Assembly: GCA_025800215.1 (NCBI GenBank)
Contig: JAOXSC010000145.1
Coordinates: 1-50,869 of the forward strand
Direction: 5' to 3'
DNA: 50,869 nucleotides
Source: Marinibacterium sp.
GTDB lineage: Bacteria; Pseudomonadota; Alphaproteobacteria; Rhodobacterales; Rhodobacteraceae
The notes under the pieces are model-generated. The model was given only the letters and a program-made list of their open reading frames with translations. It had not been told where the DNA came from and searched no databases. Below, piece by piece: positions 24,347 through 32,113 of the stretch. The stretch's first letter is position 1. Each line of letters starts with the position of its first letter. The translations under genes and the position numbers were made by a program.

Positions 24347-25741
24347 TTACCAGCCGATGCCGTCGATCCGGGGGTCATCCCCCCCATCGGAAAAGAGCCG
24401 CACCACATCCACCACCGGCACATCGGGATGGGCCATAACGGCCGCCTGATAGTCGGGGTGGCGGTGGCAGACGATGATGGCATCGGCCTGTGCCATCACC
24501 TCGGCAGGACTGTCGCAGAGCATGGATCCCAGGGCCCCGACCAGATCCCGCACCCCGGCGTCGGGCTGTTGCAGATAGCCCGCCAGCGCCCCCATCGGCG
24601 TGTCGTCCAAGATCGCCGGGTCATGCGCGACCAGCGCGACCCCCTGCGCCCGAAGCGCAGCCATGACATCCAGAACCGGGCTTTCGCGCAGATCGTCGGT
24701 GCCGGGTTTGAACGCCAGACCCAACACCCCCACACGCCGCGCACCGGTCGCGATCAGCATCTGCGTTGCACGCGCGATCTGTTCGCGGTTCGACCGGTCA
24801 AGATTGCCGATCAGCGGCAGCGTGACGCCAAGATCTTTGGCGATATGGCTGACGGCGCGGACCTCTTTGGGCAGACAGGATCCGCCATAGGCAAAACCGG
24901 GTTTGAGGTAATAGGGCGACAGGTTCAGTTTGGTGTCGCGGGTAAAGACATCCATCACCGCATGGCTGTCGACCCCAAGGGGTTTGCACAGTCGTCCGAT
25001 TTCATTGGCAAAACAGACCTTGGTCGCGTGCCAGACATTGTCCACGTATTTGATCGTCTCGGCGACCTCGACCGATGTCCAGATCGGATCGGGATCGACC
25101 GGCGCCACGATGCGGCGCATGATGTCGGCGGTGCGCGGGTCATCGGTGCCGATCACGGTCTTGGGCGGATTGTGGAAATCGTCGATCGCCACGCCTTCGC
25201 GCAGGAATTCGGGGTTGAAGCACACGCCAAAATCCTGCCCCGCGCGCTTGCCCGACAGCTCTTGCAGGATCGGGACCATCACGTTCATCGTGGTGCCCGG
25301 CGGGATCGAACAGCGCATGACAAAGACATGAAAGCCGTCCTTGTCGCGCAGCCCCGCCGCCATGGCGCGGGCCGCCTGCCGGATATACCGGTCATCGCAG
25401 CCACCATCAGCACCGGTGGGCGTGCCCACGGATACAAAGGTGACATCGGTGTCGCGCACCGCGCGCTGCAGATCATCGGTCGCCGAAATCAGCCCGTGCT
25501 GCACGCCCTGATGCAGGCTCTGACCCAAGCCCGCCTCGTGGATCGGGCTTTGGCCGCTGGCAATCTGCGCAACCTTGTCGGGGTCGATATCGACCCCCAC
25601 GACCTGATGCCCGAGCGATGCCAGGCACGCGGTCGATACCGCCCCCACATAGCCCAGACCCACCACGCTGATCCGAGGCTTGACCATGTCGGGCGCAACA
25701 ACGATCCGGGCGCCCTGATAACCGACTTCTCTGAGTTCCAT
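24347..25741 (-). CDS. algD: GDP-mannose 6-dehydrogenase
   Basis: A 464-residue nucleotide-sugar dehydrogenase that makes GDP-mannuronate, the alginate precursor. It matches AlgD rather than UDP-glucose dehydrogenase in VVGLGYVGAVSTACLASLGH, the NPEFLREGVAIDDF stretch, NVWHATKVCFANEIG, the catalytic-cysteine loop FAYGGSCLPKEVRA, and FKPGTDDLRESPVLDV. It ends in GIGW (AlgD of Pseudomonas ends GICW). The ATG at 25741 is chosen because GGAGGA lies just upstream; this adds about 30 residues before the usual Rossmann start. Palindrome B lies 94 bp upstream and an algA terminator lies between, so algD and the RTX gene form a separate transcript. Confidence 0.92.
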   Translation of the reverse strand: MELREVGYQGARIVVAPDMVKPRISVVGLGYVGAVSTACLASLGHQVVGVDIDPDKVAQIASGQSPIHEAGLGQSLHQGVQHGLISATDDLQRAVRDTDVTFVSVGTPTGADGGCDDRYIRQAARAMAAGLRDKDGFHVFVMRCSIPPGTTMNVMVPILQELSGKRAGQDFGVCFNPEFLREGVAIDDFHNPPKTVIGTDDPRTADIMRRIVAPVDPDPIWTSVEVAETIKYVDNVWHATKVCFANEIGRLCKPLGVDSHAVMDVFTRDTKLNLSPYYLKPGFAYGGSCLPKEVRAVSHIAKDLGVTLPLIGNLDRSNREQIARATQMLIATGARRVGVLGLAFKPGTDDLRESPVLDVMAALRAQGVALVAHDPAILDDTPMGALAGYLQQPDAGVRDLVGALGSMLCDSPAEVMAQADAIIVCHRHPDYQAAVMAHPDVPVVDVVRLFSDGGDDPRIDGIGW

Positions 25742-25834
25742 TGCATTTCCTCCAATTTGAAGAAAACGTAACACATTGAAAAAACGTCGAAATATGTCGG
25801 CCGACTAGTACTGATACGCAAATGGGACGCCGCG

Positions 25835-25850
25835 CTATACCAAGGGTTAC
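25835..25850. promoter_or_regulatory. Palindrome B (CTATACCAAGGGTTAC) upstream of algD
   Basis: Matches the consensus CTATMCCAAAGGATAG at 13 of 16 positions, 94 bp before the algD start. The spacing is nearly the same as for palindromes A and C. Confidence 0.55.
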
Positions 25851-25870
25851 CCACCCCATACGCATGAAAA

Positions 25871-25896
25871 GACCCGCGTGGCGGGCCACGCGGGTC
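25871..25896 (-). terminator. Rho-independent terminator after algA
   Basis: GACCCGCGTGGC and GCCACGCGGGTC form a perfect 12-bp stem. On the minus strand TTTTC follows. It lies 23 bp beyond the algA stop codon and separates algA from algD. Confidence 0.85.
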
Positions 25897-25919
25897 GGCA
25901 TCTGTCTGAGGGGGTCGGA

Positions 25920-27338
25920 TCAGGCGACGGCCACCCGATCATAGATGTCTTCATAGCGCTCGATGTCGTCTTCGCCCAGATAGCAGCCGGACTGAACCTC
26001 GATCAGATGCAAGGGCAGCTTGCCGGGGTTTTCCAACCGATGCACGGCCCCCAGCGGGATATAGGTCGACTGGTTTTCCGACAGCAGGCTGACCCTGTCA
26101 TCCACCGTCACCCGCGCCGATCCGCTGACCACGACCCAGTGTTCGGCGCGGTGCACATGGCTTTGCAGCGACAGCTTGGCACCGGGCGACACCATGATCC
26201 GCTTGACCTGAAACCGCGGCCCAAGCGACAGCGTCTCGTAATAGCCCCAGGGGCGGTGGCAGCGGCGGAACATCTCGGCCTGATCAGACCCTTCGCTGCG
26301 CAGGGTTTCAACCACCTGCCCGACCTCGGTGCTGTGGTCCATGTCGGCCACCAAGATCCCGTCATCGGTGGCCACGGCGACGATATTGGTCAGCCCCAGC
26401 CCGACCAGTTTGACATCCGGCGTTTCCGAGCGCAGCAGGCTGCCCTGACAGTCAATCGCGGTGGCGTTGCCGGTGGTGACCGTTGACCCATCGCCCGACT
26501 GCCCACGATCGCGTACCGATTGCCAGCTGCCCAGATCGGACCAGCCGCAGGTCAGCTCAAACGCAACCACGCCGCGTGTCAGGTGATCCATCACCGCGTG
26601 GTCAAAGGACAGGCTGGTGCAGCGCGCAAAGGCCGTCTGATCCAACCGGCACACCCCGGCATCGGTGGAGCCAAGGGCCATCGCCGCCTCGACCGGGGCC
26701 ACCATGTCAGGGGCGTGGGTGTCGAACGCCGCAAGAACGGTGTCGACGCGGAACATGAAAATGCCTGCATTCCAGAGCCAGTCCCCATCATCGAGCATCT
26801 GCCGGGCCCGGTCCGCGTCCGGTTTTTCGGCAAAGGCCGAAATCAGCAGCGCGCCCTGATGGCCGCCCGCGACCTGCAGATACCCGAACCCCGTGGCCGC
26901 GTGATCGGGCCTGACGCCAAAGGCCACGATCTTGCCTCGATTGGCCATCCTGGCCGCGCGCATCAGCGTGCTGCGAAACGCATCCACATCGTCGATCGCA
27001 TGATCGCTGGGCAGGACCAGAAGAACGGTGTCGGGCGCATCGCGGTGGCGCAGGGCTGCGGCCAGAACGGCAGCGGCGGTGTTGCGGCCCACCGGCTCGA
27101 CGATCATCTCGGACGCGGCCACGCCGATGTCGTCAAGCTGGTTCTGCGCGATAAAGCGATGGTCTTCGCCCGTCACCACCAGAGGCGCGGCAAAGCCGGG
27201 TGCGGTCACCCGCGCGATGGTCTGCTGGAACAGGCTCTGTGCGTCATCAAGCACCACGAACTGTTTGGGATAGCTTTTGCGCGATACGGGCCAAAGACGG
27301 GTGCCAGTGCCACCGGCCAGGATAACGGGTTGAATCAT
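25920..27338 (-). CDS. algA: Mannose-1-phosphate guanylyltransferase / mannose-6-phosphate isomerase, type II
   Basis: A 472-residue bifunctional enzyme that converts fructose-6-phosphate to mannose-6-phosphate and mannose-1-phosphate to GDP-mannose. The N-terminal nucleotidyltransferase has PVILAGGTGTRLWPVSRK (residues 4-21) and YPKQF. The pyrophosphorylase body has VLPSDHAIDDVDAF and FAEKPDADRA. The C-terminal cupin isomerase domain (about 355-465) has the metal motif SLQSHVHRAEHWVVVSG. It lies between alg8 and algD on the same strand, separated from algD by a strong terminator. AlgA, AlgD and Alg8 together give the route to polymannuronate. ManC/CpsB for another mannose-containing polymer would look similar; algA is chosen from context. 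Confidence 0.9.
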   Translation of the reverse strand: MIQPVILAGGTGTRLWPVSRKSYPKQFVVLDDAQSLFQQTIARVTAPGFAAPLVVTGEDHRFIAQNQLDDIGVAASEMIVEPVGRNTAAAVLAAALRHRDAPDTVLLVLPSDHAIDDVDAFRSTLMRAARMANRGKIVAFGVRPDHAATGFGYLQVAGGHQGALLISAFAEKPDADRARQMLDDGDWLWNAGIFMFRVDTVLAAFDTHAPDMVAPVEAAMALGSTDAGVCRLDQTAFARCTSLSFDHAVMDHLTRGVVAFELTCGWSDLGSWQSVRDRGQSGDGSTVTTGNATAIDCQGSLLRSETPDVKLVGLGLTNIVAVATDDGILVADMDHSTEVGQVVETLRSEGSDQAEMFRRCHRPWGYYETLSLGPRFQVKRIMVSPGAKLSLQSHVHRAEHWVVVSGSARVTVDDRVSLLSENQSTYIPLGAVHRLENPGKLPLHLIEVQSGCYLGEDDIERYEDIYDRVAVA

Positions 27339-27418
27339 CGTCTGATCCTCATGTTTGCAAGACTGGGATCAGAGTAGCGGCCCGGTCGATCCTGTCGGTG
27401 TGTCCAACGGGTAAGCGC

Positions 27419-27434
27419 GGTCTCGAAAGGATAG
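27419..27434. promoter_or_regulatory. Half-site of the CTATMCCAAAGGATAG motif upstream of algA
   Basis: The right half AAAGGATAG is perfect, 81 bp from the algA start; the left half is not conserved. The overall match is 9-10 of 16, so this is weaker than A, B and C. Confidence 0.35.
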
Positions 27435-27440
27435 GATGCC

Positions 27441-29018
27441 CTAGCCGAACGGCATCTCGATCAGGCCCACATAGATCAGGATCAGTGTCAGAAAGGTCAG
27501 AACCGCCGTGGCCATCTGAAACTTGGCAAAGCCGTTTTGCAGCATCGCCCGCAGCCCCGTGCCCCCGCCCGAGCTTTGATTGCCGCGGTTCGACCATTTC
27601 TGTTTGGACAGGTGAAAGATCATGTAGATCTTGACCGTCGCGTTGATCACCTGATTGAGGTAGAGGATAAACGGCCAGCTCATATCCGCCCGCCGGCTGT
27701 ACCCGAACAGGAACAGGCACAGCACAAGGCGCGAAAACAGCACCCAGATCAGGCAGTTCCAGGCATAGCCGGGTGCCACCAGGCTGCCCACCACCGCCAT
27801 CACGGGGCTGACCATCATCGTCCACATGGCAATGCGCTGATCCACCACACACCACCAGATGAAGAACGGCATCGCGGTCGGCCCAAGCGCGATGGCCCGG
27901 CTGCCGTTGCGCAGCATGTTTCCCGACCAGCGGCGAAAGTTCTGGACCATGCGCAGCAGGCCGTTTTCCTTGATCACCTCGATCGTATAGACCGTGGCAT
28001 CGGGCACATAGGTCATCTTGGCACCCACGCTCAACAGGCGATACCAGGTGGATTTGTCGTCGCCCGACAGGAACCGGAAATTGCCCCACAGCCAGTGCGA
28101 CAGGTGGTCGGCTTCGATGGTGCGGATGAACCGTTCATCCAGAATGTGGCGGGCGCGAAACACGCTCATCCGGCCGGTCAGGGTCAGCACACGGCCCGAC
28201 AGTGCATGGCTTTGCATGGCCAGGCGACGTTGGGCAAATCGCATATCCAGCCATTTGGCGATCCAGGCCGGGCCATAGCAGATCACCTCTTCGTCGGTGG
28301 TCAGCGCCTGCAGGTCGGGATCACCGGCAAACATCGGCAGCGTCTTGCGCAGCACGTCGCCGCCGTAAAGCGCGTCACCGTCCATGAAGATCACCAGATC
28401 ATCCGGCGCGGCCCCCGACCGGCAGATCGCCCGCAGGATCAGGCCGATCGCCATGCGCTTGCCGGGCTGGTTCTGGCGGATGAACACCAAGGATGCGAGA
28501 TCATCGGGAATGTCCTGCGCATAGGTTTCCACGAAATCGCGAATGATGCGTTCGTCATAGGCGCTGCCGGTGCCGATATAGAGCGTGGTGGGAATGCGCT
28601 CGGCCCGGATCTGGCCCAGGATCGACCCGACGACGCGTTTGGTGATCGACGGCTCTTCGAAATAGGTGGTCATCTGGATGTGCAGGCGCTTGGGCCGCCA
28701 CCCGGCCCGCCAGAGCGCGTCGGCCCGGCGGCGCATCCGGGGCCAGACCACGCGGGCATAGATCTGGGCCCGCAGCGCGTGGGTGAACCACCAGCCGAAC
28801 CGCCACAACCCCAGCGTACCCAGCACCACCGTGACGTGCAGAACGCTTGGGTTGAAAAACCGGTTCGGCACATTTGCCAGCAGCCACAACAGCCCCATGA
28901 ACGCCAGCAGAAACAAGGTGAAGTGCGGCAGCGTCCATTTGCTGAAATAGCCTGGCGCCGGCCCCTGCAGCGCCCGCAGCCGCCGGGTTAGATCCTTGTC
29001 GAACTCGTATTCGGTCAT
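27441..29018 (-). CDS. alg8: Mannuronan synthase-type glycosyltransferase Alg8
   Basis: A 525-residue inner-membrane family 2 glycosyltransferase. It has two N-terminal helices (about residues 30-75), a cytosolic catalytic domain and four C-terminal helices. Catalytic signatures are VIFMDGDALYGG (DxD-like), RTIEADHLSHWLWGNFRFLSG with the general acidic residue, GDDKSTWY, and FRRWSGNMLRN in place of Q-x-x-R-W. RFAQRRLAMQSHALSGRVL and LTGRMSVFRA match Alg8 of Pseudomonas very closely. The start overlaps the alg44 stop by 4 bp, so synthase and regulator subunit are co-translated. It polymerises GDP-mannuronate into polymannuronate at the inner membrane. Confidence 0.92.
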   Translation of the reverse strand: MTEYEFDKDLTRRLRALQGPAPGYFSKWTLPHFTLFLLAFMGLLWLLANVPNRFFNPSVLHVTVVLGTLGLWRFGWWFTHALRAQIYARVVWPRMRRRADALWRAGWRPKRLHIQMTTYFEEPSITKRVVGSILGQIRAERIPTTLYIGTGSAYDERIIRDFVETYAQDIPDDLASLVFIRQNQPGKRMAIGLILRAICRSGAAPDDLVIFMDGDALYGGDVLRKTLPMFAGDPDLQALTTDEEVICYGPAWIAKWLDMRFAQRRLAMQSHALSGRVLTLTGRMSVFRARHILDERFIRTIEADHLSHWLWGNFRFLSGDDKSTWYRLLSVGAKMTYVPDATVYTIEVIKENGLLRMVQNFRRWSGNMLRNGSRAIALGPTAMPFFIWWCVVDQRIAMWTMMVSPVMAVVGSLVAPGYAWNCLIWVLFSRLVLCLFLFGYSRRADMSWPFILYLNQVINATVKIYMIFHLSKQKWSNRGNQSSGGGTGLRAMLQNGFAKFQMATAVLTFLTLILIYVGLIEMPFG

Positions 29019-30457
29019 GCGCCGCCCCTGATCGCGCCCGACATCGCTGTGACCCCCGCGAACCAGGATCGCAGCCGCAGGCCCAGTTGCCGTTTCGCTT
29101 CGAGGTTGACCGGCGCCCCGATCCGCAGGCGGGTCCGCGTGTCGTCCGCGGTCAGATCGGTGGCGCGGATCGTCACGATGATCCCGAATTCGCCGGGCCG
29201 TTCGGGATTGTCGCCGGCGCGCACATCTGCCACCGCGCCGCGCAGGGTGACCCGGTCGCCCTGCGCGTTCAGCCCGATGGTTGCGGGCATCCCGATATAG
29301 ATGGTTTCGGCAAACCGTTCAGACACCCACCCGATGGTCAGGCGCGGGTCATCGGTTTCAAACTGCACTTCCTGCGCGGAGCCAGAAAAGGGCTGACCGG
29401 TGCGCAGCGTGAAGCCCTGCACGATCCCGTTTGCGGGCGCCCGCACATGGTTGCTGTCGATCAGTTGCAGCTGAGCGTTACGCGTCGCTTCAAGCCCCTG
29501 AACCGAAGCGGAACGATAGCGGGCCTCGGCCTCGAGCAGGGCTACCACGATCCGCAACGGATCGACCGATTGCGCCAGATCGGGACTTCGGTCGCGAAGG
29601 CTCAGCCATTGGCGGCGGATGTCGTCAAAGCGCCCATCCTGTACGAATTCAGCGTGATAGCGCAGCGCGGTGGCGATGCGCGCCGCTGTATCCTGAGACC
29701 CCGACCAGGCCTGCAACTGCGCCAGGGCATCGGCAATGCGGGTCTGCGCATGCCGGGCGACACTCAGCTCGGCCTGGGTCCGTTCAAGCGCGGCCTGCGC
29801 CTTGGGATCATGGATCCGGAACATGACCTCGCCTTCGCGAACGTGCTGCCCCGGTGCGACCGCGATCTCTTCGACGACCCCTTCGGCGGGTGGAAAGGAA
29901 GGGATCATCGGCGCCACGACGCGGCCATGCTGAACGTCGATCCGGTCGAGATTGGTAAAGATGTTGTTTCCGATGATGCCCACAACCGCCACTGCAATCG
30001 CGAGATAGCTGGCCACATGAAACGCCGCCCGCAGGGCGCGTGGCACTCGGGCGGCCGGGGTCTGGGACTGTTCTTCCGGGCTTTGATCCATGGGCACCAG
30101 ATCCACCGGCGTGTCCAGGCTGGTGATCACATCGGCGCTGCTGGCCATACGCCCCGACAATAGCGACCGATAGAACAGCGCCAGCGTTTCGCGCTGTCGG
30201 CCGCTGAGCCCTTCGAGATGGACCAGAGCACCGGGGCCCGCCTGCGACAGGCGCACCGGAAAACGGATATCCACCCCCTGAAACGGCACGCTGAGCGTTC
30301 CGGTTGCAGGGCATTCGGGCGCGTCATCCGGCCAATCCAGACCCGCCAGCGACCATTGCGCAATCGACACCCGCGCGCCCGACGGAGTCTCGACGGTCAA
30401 AGGCGCCCGGACTTTCCAGTCCAGGTCTGATCCGGGGGGTTGATGGGATATCTTCAA
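29015..30457 (-). CDS. alg44: Alg44-like protein: degenerate PilZ domain, one helix, HlyD-type periplasmic domain
   Basis: A 480-residue protein. Residues 10-110 resemble a PilZ domain (WKVRAPLTVETPSGARVSIAQWSLAGL). One membrane helix follows (SYLAIAVAVVGIIGNNIF), then a periplasmic membrane-fusion-type domain (VVEEIAVAPGQHVREGEVM, a helical hairpin, NHVRAPANGIVQGFTLRTGQ). This is the Alg44 layout, the c-di-GMP receptor of the alginate synthase. The R-x-x-x-R motif is not evident and the D/N of D-x-S-x-x-G is Gln, so c-di-GMP binding is doubtful. A TTG start at 30457 is proposed because the longer frame would run over palindrome C; the start is uncertain. It overlaps alg8 by 4 bp. Confidence 0.8.
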   Translation of the reverse strand: MKISHQPPGSDLDWKVRAPLTVETPSGARVSIAQWSLAGLDWPDDAPECPATGTLSVPFQGVDIRFPVRLSQAGPGALVHLEGLSGRQRETLALFYRSLLSGRMASSADVITSLDTPVDLVPMDQSPEEQSQTPAARVPRALRAAFHVASYLAIAVAVVGIIGNNIFTNLDRIDVQHGRVVAPMIPSFPPAEGVVEEIAVAPGQHVREGEVMFRIHDPKAQAALERTQAELSVARHAQTRIADALAQLQAWSGSQDTAARIATALRYHAEFVQDGRFDDIRRQWLSLRDRSPDLAQSVDPLRIVVALLEAEARYRSASVQGLEATRNAQLQLIDSNHVRAPANGIVQGFTLRTGQPFSGSAQEVQFETDDPRLTIGWVSERFAETIYIGMPATIGLNAQGDRVTLRGAVADVRAGDNPERPGEFGIIVTIRATDLTADDTRTRLRIGAPVNLEAKRQLGLRLRSWFAGVTAMSGAIRGGA

Positions 30458-30555
30458 AGCGACCTCGACCTTGCGTTGACAGGTCTGAGATAACTGAAAC
30501 GCGCATCGCGGACGGGACGCGCGGCGGTATAGGTCCGGCCAATAAGGCGCGCTTT

Positions 30556-30571
30556 CTATACCAAAGGATAG
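30556..30571. promoter_or_regulatory. Palindrome C (CTATACCAAAGGATAG) upstream of alg44
   Basis: The best copy of the motif, 99 bp upstream of the proposed alg44 start. It differs by one base from palindrome A read in reverse. It probably controls the alg44-alg8 unit. Confidence 0.65.
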
Positions 30572-30884
30572 ACGACTGTCTTGTTGGGCTCCCCCGGCCT
30601 TACGGTGCACGGTCGACATAGCGCCGCCGTCACGGCGCGTGCAACGCAGTGAAAGTAGACCGGGGAAGTCACAGTGAGCATCTTGAGATGCGCCTTGAAC
30701 CCGGCACGCATGTGGTTGGTGGTCAGCGTAAGATTGCTGATCCCTAAGCCTTCGCCATGACCCGCTGGTCAGTGCAGACGCCAACGCCATGGCAGGAATA
30801 TCTTGCTGTGAAACGCTTTATGGACACAATGACAGTAGACAGTGGTGTCCGGAATGCCATGAAAACAGAAGGACTGAGTCAGCC
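30572..30884. other. Intergenic region between alg44 and the hemerythrin gene
   Basis: About 310 bp between divergent genes. Short open frames exist but none has a ribosome binding site with recognisable protein content. ACAGTAGACAGTGG near 30830-30845 is a small imperfect repeat. Two promoters are expected here; I cannot place their boxes with confidence. Confidence 0.4.
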
Positions 30885-31460
30885 GTGGCACAATACGATT
30901 ACGACGCGCCTCAGTTTCATGTCACAACACGCGGCATGGTGAACACAGAGCTTCTGCGGGGCATCTTTCCCGCAGATCGTGCGGCCTGGGACAATGATCC
31001 GCAGTTTTTGGGGTGGCCGGCCCATCTGCAACGCTTGCACGCGACAATATCCGAAGCCAGCGCCCGGTTGGTCGGAGGGCTGGAGGCCGTGCTGGACGAG
31101 CCCGAAGGCAGTGTTCAGGAGGTGATGGGGCTCACCGGCATGAACCGGCTGGGCATTGATCTGGTTGCCCACGTTCATGGGCATCATGGATTTGAGGATG
31201 CCAATGTCCTGCCGGGCTTCCTTGGGCGGTTTCCGCAATTGTCGCAGGCGATTGATCTTCTGGAAAACGATCACATGTTCCTGGATCGGGCGCTGGATCA
31301 GGCGGAATTGATCTTTACCAAGCTTAGTGGAGAGGGCACATCAAAGGCCACGGTCGGAAAAGCGCTTGAGCAAGCCAAGGTGCTGACCAAGGTATTGCAT
31401 CGGCACACTTATGATGAAGAGGACATCCTGATCCCAGCTGTTCTGAGCGCATATGCCTGA
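30885..31460 (+). CDS. Hemerythrin-domain protein
   Basis: A 191-residue protein with a four-helix hemerythrin-like domain. Candidate iron ligands in order are His in PAHLQRLHATISEA, His/Glu in HVHGHHGFEDANVLPGF, His in LLENDHMFLDRALDQ, and His/Asp/Glu in LHRHTYDEEDILIP. Such proteins bind a di-iron site and act in O2, NO or iron handling. The GTG at 30885 has AAGGA 12 bases upstream; an in-frame ATG at 30936 is possible. It overlaps the next gene by 8 bp, so the two are probably co-translated. It may be a stand-alone sensor or scavenger in the cytosol; no partner regulator is adjacent. Confidence 0.85.
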   Translation: MAQYDYDAPQFHVTTRGMVNTELLRGIFPADRAAWDNDPQFLGWPAHLQRLHATISEASARLVGGLEAVLDEPEGSVQEVMGLTGMNRLGIDLVAHVHGHHGFEDANVLPGFLGRFPQLSQAIDLLENDHMFLDRALDQAELIFTKLSGEGTSKATVGKALEQAKVLTKVLHRHTYDEEDILIPAVLSAYA

Positions 31461-31899
31461 CACCCCAGAAGACATTCCGCGCCTGTTTGCAAAGGCTTGG
31501 AATGCGCGTGACGCTCAGGCACTCGCATCCCTTTTTGTTGAGGATGCAGATTTTGTGAATGTGGTCGGCCTCTGGTGGGACAACCGCGATGACATCGAGC
31601 GCGCGCATCATTACGGGCTGACGACGTTTTTCCGCCAGACAGAGATTGCGGCGCGGCGGGTCAAAGTGCGGCAGGTCAGTGACGATTTGGCTATCATCCA
31701 CACGCGTTGGAAACTGGAGGGGCAACTGGATTCAGAGGGCCGACGTCTTGATACCCGTTTTGCCATCATGGTTTTTGTTGCGCAACGAAGGCAAAACGGA
31801 TGGGCCGTTTTGGCCGCTCAGAATACAGACATTGTTCCGGGCGCTGAAACCAATGTCGTCAGAGACGGTAAGATGACATCCATGGACTATCGGAGATAA
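31453..31899 (+). CDS. SgcJ/EcaC-type SnoaL-like (NTF2-fold) protein
   Basis: A 148-residue single-domain protein. The family start is seen as IPRLFAKAWNARDAQALASLFVEDADFVNVVG, with WWDNRDDIERAHH, the central LAIIHTRWKLEG and the C-terminal VLAAQNTDIVPGAE. The SnoaL/NTF2 cone fold serves as a small-molecule binding scaffold; SgcJ/EcaC members are loosely called oxidoreductases or isomerases without proven chemistry. It overlaps the hemerythrin gene by 8 bp, so a joint role, for example in oxidative stress handling, is possible but unproven. Confidence 0.85.
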   Translation: MPDTPEDIPRLFAKAWNARDAQALASLFVEDADFVNVVGLWWDNRDDIERAHHYGLTTFFRQTEIAARRVKVRQVSDDLAIIHTRWKLEGQLDSEGRRLDTRFAIMVFVAQRRQNGWAVLAAQNTDIVPGAETNVVRDGKMTSMDYRR

Positions 31900-31983
31900 C
31901 GGCCTCGAAAAAACCCTTTCAGAGCACGTTCCAACCCAGGGGCATTCAGTCATCCGGACCCTGACACGACCTTGGCGAATACG

Positions 31984-32006
31984 ACCCTCTTGGGCGACAA
32001 GAGGGT
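31984..32006 (+). terminator. Inverted repeat after the SnoaL-like gene
   Basis: ACCCTCTTG and CAAGAGGGT form a perfect 9-bp stem with a 5-base loop, 85 bp past the stop codon. No T-run follows, so it is a possible Rho-assisted end of the hemerythrin-SnoaL transcript. Confidence 0.45.
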
Positions 32007-32113
32007 GTTGGTAAGATCAATGTCAATTCCACGATTGCAACAGATGATGGAAAAGACAGCCAGCAATTCCATCAGAAAACACCCGCATATTGTATCAGTT
32101 TTGGGCATGAGCC

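Noticed and set aside
24320-25771. Long plus-strand open frame opposite algD
   Set aside because: Mirror of the algD reading frame; no ribosome binding site and no protein family signal.
30757-30942. A 61-codon plus-strand open frame before the hemerythrin gene
   Set aside because: No ribosome binding site, no recognisable content, and it overlaps the better supported hemerythrin start.
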